A DNA stretch of 8,438 nucleotides. Source: a bacterium. GTDB taxonomy: Bacteria > UBP13 > UBA5359. The stretch covers positions 1 through 8,438 of the forward strand of contig JAQVUQ010000102.1 in NCBI GenBank assembly GCA_028699365.1. Reading direction: 5' to 3'. The position numbers and the translations under genes were made by a program. Numbering within the stretch: the first letter of the stretch is position 1; every line of letters starts with the position of its first letter. Below the pieces are notes generated by a model, which was not told where the DNA came from, searched no databases, and saw nothing but the letters and a program-made list of their open reading frames with translations. Positions 5,432 through 8,438 of the stretch are shown here, one piece after another.

Positions 5432-6229
5432 ATGAGCCAGGCCAGAATTATGTATGATATGACGGTGCGCCAGGTCCGGGAAGGGCTTGAGGAGATGAAG
5501 ACCGTTATCGTGCCCATAGGAGTGGTAGAACAGCACGGCTACCATCTGCCGCTGAGTGTGGATATCCACAACGCAGTGGAGATAGCCCGGGGAGCTTCCG
5601 ATGAGACCGGCTGTTTTGTGGCCCCTCCGACGCACTACAACTTCTCCGGCGGTACTCTGCCCGGCACTATCAACCTCAGCCCGCAGGTATTCTCTCTTGT
5701 GCTGACCGATATCTGCCGCAGCCTCTCGGTCCAGGGTTTCAAAAATATAATCCTGCTCATGGGACACGGCGGCACTGAAGCCGGCCGGGCCGTGAGCGAT
5801 GCTGCCGAGAACTTGCAGCGCCTGGACCCCCGCATGGCCGGAACAGCTATCGCCGTGGTGCCTTTCTGGGAACTATCGCCAACCTATATGAAATCCTTCG
5901 AAGAGAAGGATTTTCACGCCGGGCGATACGAGACCTCATTGATGCTCTACTGGAAGCCGGAACTGGTCAGAATGGACGAGGCTCGTCTGGACAGCCCGGA
6001 GATGGTTCAGATGATGCAGGCTGATCAGGACGCCTTCCTGGTAAAGCATAAAGATGTGGATAACAAGTTTGTCATACCCAGGCTGGCCCAGCACCCGGGT
6101 ATAGAGGTGGGCGTTATGGGTAATTACAACGGCGCCAGTGCCGAGTTCGGGCAAGAGATAGCCATGGAGTGCATAGGGGCTTTGGCGGATATCGTTAGGC
6201 AGATGGAGAGGGAGAACGGGGTACGCTAA
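5432..6229 (+). CDS. creatininase family metal-dependent amidohydrolase
   Basis: The 265-residue protein has the length and motif order of the creatininase family. VPIGVVEQHGYHLPLSVD (27-44) supplies the expected metal ligands E33, H35 and D44. FSGGTLPGTINLS (71-83) matches the family's substrate-loop region. LLMGHGG (108-114) gives H112, and HAGRYETS (162-169) gives E167. In the common form of the last motif (HAGExETS) the first variable position is glutamate, but here it is R165, which may mark a subfamily. Members open cyclic amides or related ring compounds in the cytosol. Known activities include creatininase, a formamide hydrolase of riboflavin/F420 synthesis, MftE peptidase and a 3-dehydro-scyllo-inosose hydrolase. 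The ATG at 5432 follows a near-ideal AAGGAGG (5416-5422). It probably shares a transcript with the aminotransferase upstream, and a terminator follows. The exact substrate is unknown. Confidence 0.88.
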   Translation: MSQARIMYDMTVRQVREGLEEMKTVIVPIGVVEQHGYHLPLSVDIHNAVEIARGASDETGCFVAPPTHYNFSGGTLPGTINLSPQVFSLVLTDICRSLSVQGFKNIILLMGHGGTEAGRAVSDAAENLQRLDPRMAGTAIAVVPFWELSPTYMKSFEEKDFHAGRYETSLMLYWKPELVRMDEARLDSPEMVQMMQADQDAFLVKHKDVDNKFVIPRLAQHPGIEVGVMGNYNGASAEFGQEIAMECIGALADIVRQMERENGVR

Positions 6230-6292
6230 GAGCGTGATGCGGAATACTCCCCGAACAGCGTGAGACTATCTCGCAAGGGCAAGGTAAGGAAT

Positions 6293-6319
6293 TCACCCGT
6301 CGGGCCTCCTGACGGGTGA
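6293..6319 (+). other. hairpin after the hydrolase gene
   Basis: TCACCCGTC (6293-6301) and GACGGGTGA (6311-6319) form a perfect 9-bp stem with a 9-base loop. No T-run follows, so alone it is not a terminator. It sits 8 bases before the terminator hairpin and may protect the 3' end of the transcript. Confidence 0.6.
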
Positions 6320-6326
6320 TAGCAAT

Positions 6327-6369
6327 GCGGCGAGGTCCATAGTATGGCCCCGCCGCTATTTTCTGTTTT
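6327..6369 (+). terminator. Rho-independent terminator of the aminotransferase-hydrolase unit
   Basis: GCGGCGAGGTCCAT (6327-6340) pairs with ATGGCCCCGCCGC (6344-6356) with one mismatch and one bulged base around a three-base loop. The T-rich tract TATTTTCTGTTTT (6357-6369) follows. It lies about 100 bases after the hydrolase stop and before the regulator's leader. Confidence 0.8.
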
Positions 6370-6536
6370 AGTTCCTTATTGTCAGTCTATCTTTGTGAGC
6401 CTTTATCGATAGTAATTATCCGTATTAAAAAAGGTTTGTAATTATGGACCAAAAAAAGAGGAATATCAAATTTCATGTCGAAATATATTTATAACGGTTC
6501 GCAAAAGCATACCAGAACAATTAAGGATGATTAAAC
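6370..6536 (+). promoter_or_regulatory. AT-rich leader of the GntR-LacI regulator gene
   Basis: This stretch of about 170 bases has no coding potential that I can support. It holds an eight-base palindrome, TATCGATA (6404-6411), and a ten-base palindrome, AAATATATTT (6481-6490). A TATAAC (6490-6495) could serve as a -10, but no good -35 lies 16-18 bases upstream of it. AAGGAT (6523-6528) is the ribosome binding site for the TTG start at 6537. The palindromes are AT-rich and short, so their role as operators is a guess. Confidence 0.4.
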
Positions 6537-7661
6537 TTGATACAAGAGCTTGGCAGAGATCCTATACCGAAATACCATCGCTTCAGACTCCTTGTAGAGC
6601 AGGATATACGCAAAGGGAAGTATCCGTTCGGCTCGGCCTTGCCCCCGGAGAGAAAGCTGGCCGAGGATTACGGCATAAACAGACAGACGGTGCGGCAGGC
6701 GTTGAAGACGCTGGAAGAGGAAGGATATCTTCTCAGAGAGCAGGGCAGAGGCACCTTTGTGGCCAGGAAGGATATCGAGCATCCGGTTGACCTGATCAAC
6801 ATCGGTGTGGTGATATATAAAGCCGCATTGGAAGCACAGTGGTTCTTTCCTGATTTGCTGAGAGGTATCTCGGATGCGGTAGAGGTGGATTCCGCCAATG
6901 TAGTGATAGTTCCCTTTGACGAGCAGACGTCTGGTGTGCAGGAAGGGGATTTCTGTCGCAGGATCATCACGCAAAAAAAGCTGCAAGGTTTGCTCATTGT
7001 ATCTGAGGAGTTGGCTGAGCGGGAGTTGTTTTATCTTCTGGCTCATGATTTCCCCTTCGTTCTGACCCGTATTCCACCATATAGGGATAAACCGATAGAT
7101 TATGTATGTTATGACCATGAGGGCGGCATGAAGCAGGTGATATCCTATCTGGCCCGATTGGGGCATAAGAAGATAGCCTGCATAGGCGGAATGTATTCCC
7201 GCTATTATGCAGCGTTGCGTGTAATATTGGCGTTTCGACAGGCCATGGCTGAACACGGGCTGGAAGTAAGGTCCGACTGGATGCCGGAGTGTGATTACTC
7301 AGGCAAAAGTTCGCTTAAGCTCTCCAGACAACTGCTGAGTGCCGATGACAGGCCCACTGCTGTTATCCTGGCCGATGATTCGTTTGCCATAGGAGTTTAC
7401 CAGGCGGCAGCAGAGAACGGTTTGAATGTGCCGAATGACCTGTCCGTGACAGGTTATAACGATCTGCCGATAGCAACCGCTCTTGTCCCGGCGCTGACGA
7501 CGGTAAAGACACCGCGGTATGAGATGGGGCAGCTGGCTTGCGAGATATTGGAGAAGAAGATACTTGCAGCAAGGGATGGTCATGCCTGTGATTTTGAGAG
7601 TGTAAGGGAATCGGAAGTGGAGTTGGTTATCCGGGATTCCTGTGCGCAGTATAGCAAATAG
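6537..7661 (+). CDS. GntR-LacI chimeric transcriptional regulator (AraR-like)
   Basis: The 374-residue protein joins two known modules. Residues 11-77 are a GntR-type winged helix-turn-helix with the signature ALPPERKLAEDYGINRQTVRQAL (34-56) and the wing EGYLLREQGRGTFV (62-75). Residues 86-370 are a LacI/periplasmic-binding-like sugar domain with LGHKKIACIGG, an AVILADDSFAIG segment and a late DLSVTGYNDLPIA segment. This is the architecture of AraR-type repressors, which leave their operators when a sugar binds. The start is TTG at 6537, with AAGGAT eight bases upstream. The ATG at 6527 is out of frame and overlaps that site. The gene follows a terminator, so it has its own promoter. The pseudopilin gene lies 96 bases downstream and may be under its control. 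The sugar effector is unknown. Confidence 0.92.
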   Translation: MIQELGRDPIPKYHRFRLLVEQDIRKGKYPFGSALPPERKLAEDYGINRQTVRQALKTLEEEGYLLREQGRGTFVARKDIEHPVDLINIGVVIYKAALEAQWFFPDLLRGISDAVEVDSANVVIVPFDEQTSGVQEGDFCRRIITQKKLQGLLIVSEELAERELFYLLAHDFPFVLTRIPPYRDKPIDYVCYDHEGGMKQVISYLARLGHKKIACIGGMYSRYYAALRVILAFRQAMAEHGLEVRSDWMPECDYSGKSSLKLSRQLLSADDRPTAVILADDSFAIGVYQAAAENGLNVPNDLSVTGYNDLPIATALVPALTTVKTPRYEMGQLACEILEKKILAARDGHACDFESVRESEVELVIRDSCAQYSK

Positions 7662-7713
7662 TATTCTTAGCCCGAGCTTCGGAGAATGGTTGGTTTGAGT
7701 CATACGAAGATGG

Positions 7714-7730
7714 TTTTGCAAAATATTTTG
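7714..7730. promoter_or_regulatory. two overlapping palindromes before the pseudopilin gene
   Basis: TTTTGCAAAA (7714-7723) and CAAAATATTTTG (7719-7730) are both perfect palindromes and share five bases. TATAAA (7732-7737), a possible -10, follows at once, though no convincing -35 lies at the right distance. The position fits an operator, perhaps for the GntR-LacI regulator encoded just upstream. Low sequence complexity makes chance a real alternative. Confidence 0.35.
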
Positions 7731-7757
7731 TTATAAAAGGTAAAGGAGAAAAGTAAG

Positions 7758-8351
7758 ATGTCTACTCGACAAAGCAAAAGAGGCTTTACATTAATTGAAC
7801 TTCTAGTCGTCATTGCTATAATAGCTCTGCTGGTAGCCATATTGTTTCCTGTATTCAGCAAGTCCAGAGAAAAGGCCAGACAGACGGCATGCATAAGCAA
7901 TCTAAAGCAGATAGGTGCTGCTCTAACGATGTATGCCCAGGATTATGACGGTTACGCGCCTATGACCACGTATTGGGGAACGGATATGACAGGTCTTGAA
8001 AAAACTTGGCGGGATTATAATTATTTATCCGGCTTTTCCGGTTCAAGCACTATTATTTATCCTATCGCTCGTATGCTTATTGAGAGTGGATATGCGGGGG
8101 GCAGTATCTTTCAATGTCCCTCCTTTCGAGAGAATATTATGAATCCGACAGTTCAAGAAAATAATGTAAAGTATTATAAGAACTCCCCTGGTAAAACAGT
8201 CATATCGACATATTTAATTAAGCCTACGGTTTTAGGGAAAAACTGGAGTGTCGATTTAGTTGGCAAACCAAGTGCATGGCAGTATGTGTTGGGTAATGAA
8301 TCGGGAGCTACTCTAGGAGTCCGTCCGACTATCAACGCTGCTCATACCTGA
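7758..8351 (+). CDS. type IV pseudopilin-like protein, H-X9-DG class, ending at a premature TGA
   Basis: The reading frame encodes 197 residues before TGA 8349-8351. The N-terminus is a class III prepilin signal: a short basic leader ending KRG (7-9), then F10 as the first mature residue and E14 at +5, within [22 protein letters not shown]. The hydrophobic helix (about 11-32) anchors or assembles the protein. [31 protein letters not shown] follows, the usual start of the globular domain in prepilin-type proteins amplified in Armatimonadota and Planctomycetota-like genomes. Cleavage by a prepilin peptidase after G9 is expected, with secretion or surface display. Start ATG 7758 follows AAGGAG (7743-7748). 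The gene is AT-richer than most neighbours. The family normally ends with an H-X9-DG motif, which is missing before the TGA but recognisable after it in the same frame, so the gene appears interrupted. Confidence 0.85.
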   Translation: MSTRQSKRGFTLIELLVVIAIIALLVAILFPVFSKSREKARQTACISNLKQIGAALTMYAQDYDGYAPMTTYWGTDMTGLEKTWRDYNYLSGFSGSSTIIYPIARMLIESGYAGGSIFQCPSFRENIMNPTVQENNVKYYKNSPGKTVISTYLIKPTVLGKNWSVDLVGKPSAWQYVLGNESGATLGVRPTINAAHT

Positions 8352-8438
8352 GACAACGGGCTGAAACAGCATAGCAGGGCTGGACCCTTTCTTTCGTTTG
8401 ACCGACATATATACACCGGTACCGGATTTATCACTAAA
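8352..8438 (+). other. in-frame continuation of the pseudopilin after its TGA, with H-X9-D-x-H
   Basis: Reading on in the frame of the pseudopilin gives 29 codons without a stop up to the window edge. They contain H205 (8370-8372), nine residues, D215 (8400-8402), R216 and H217, with the hydrophobic pattern GPFLSFDRHI. This matches the family's C-terminal H-X9-DG-H signature apart from R in place of G. The natural end of the gene is probably just beyond the window. Confidence 0.5.

Noticed and set aside
3895-5517. A 540-codon open frame on the - strand opposite the aminotransferase gene
   Set aside because: The + strand frame is a clear full-length DegT aminotransferase with all catalytic motifs. 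The antisense translation is low-complexity and resembles no family, and it runs through the intergenic regions on both sides.
6527-6790. An 87-codon + strand frame starting at ATG 6527
   Set aside because: It overlaps the winged-helix coding region out of frame, its ATG lies inside the ribosome binding site of the real TTG start, and its product is not protein-like.
6531-7256. A 241-codon open frame on the - strand opposite the GntR-LacI regulator
   Set aside because: It shows no domain, and the + strand gene has an unmistakable two-module architecture.
8349-8351. TGA recoding (selenocysteine or an alternative genetic code) in the pseudopilin
   Set aside because: Other genes here end in TGA in the normal way (130-132, 3971-3973). 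Pseudopilins are not selenoproteins and no SECIS-like hairpin was apparent in the 87 bases left. A nonsense change or read error is simpler.
1-8438. CRISPR arrays, tRNA or rRNA genes, insertion sequences
   Set aside because: No regularly spaced repeats, no clover-leaf or rRNA-like sequence, and no transposase or terminal inverted repeats were seen on either strand.

Overview
The window reads as chromosomal DNA from an uncultured, free-living type of bacterium. Most genes look moderately GC-rich: a 60-base sample at 3361-3420 inside the kinase gene has 36 G/C. Most genes have strong AAGGAG-type ribosome binding sites. The last gene is a pseudopilin of the 'prepilin N-terminal methylation / H-X9-DG' kind. 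Its [18 protein letters not shown]-type segment, together with a GntR-LacI chimeric regulator, a DegT aminotransferase, a creatininase-family hydrolase and a sugar phosphate isomerase, is a combination I associate with Armatimonadota, Planctomycetota or Lentisphaerota. That placement is inference from gene content. TGA ends at least two ordinary genes (at 132 and 3973), so the standard bacterial code applies.

Left part (1-1300): the 3' end of a sugar phosphate isomerase/epimerase gene on the + strand meets a leftward AEC-family permease gene (279-1223, - strand), with a 15-bp bidirectional terminator between them. The permease diverges from a compact toxin-antitoxin operon (1301-1924), in which a VapC-type PIN toxin precedes a Phd/YefM-type antitoxin. 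A 12-bp perfect palindrome with a TGTACA core overlaps the -10 of the toxin promoter. The predicted transcription start falls on the toxin ATG, so the toxin mRNA may be leaderless.

Middle part (1935-6229): ten bases after the antitoxin stop begins a two-component system. It has a YesN-like REC-AraC response regulator and, overlapping it by 13 bases, a soluble PocR-domain LytS-type histidine kinase. After a 116-base gap carrying helically phased direct repeats and a weak promoter comes a two-gene unit, a DegT-family PLP aminotransferase and a creatininase-family metal-dependent hydrolase, which ends in a hairpin terminator near 6327-6369. The simplest reading is that the cytosolic PocR kinase senses a small metabolite and the AraC-type regulator switches on the aminotransferase-hydrolase pair. 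The substrate cannot be read from the sequence.

Right part (6230-8438): an AT-rich leader precedes a GntR-LacI (AraR-like) sugar-responsive repressor with a TTG start. Then come two overlapping palindromes and an AT-richer type IV pseudopilin gene. This gene stops at a TGA, but the same frame continues to the window edge and encodes a recognisable H-X9-D-x-H signature. It is therefore either disrupted by a nonsense change or affected by a sequencing error.
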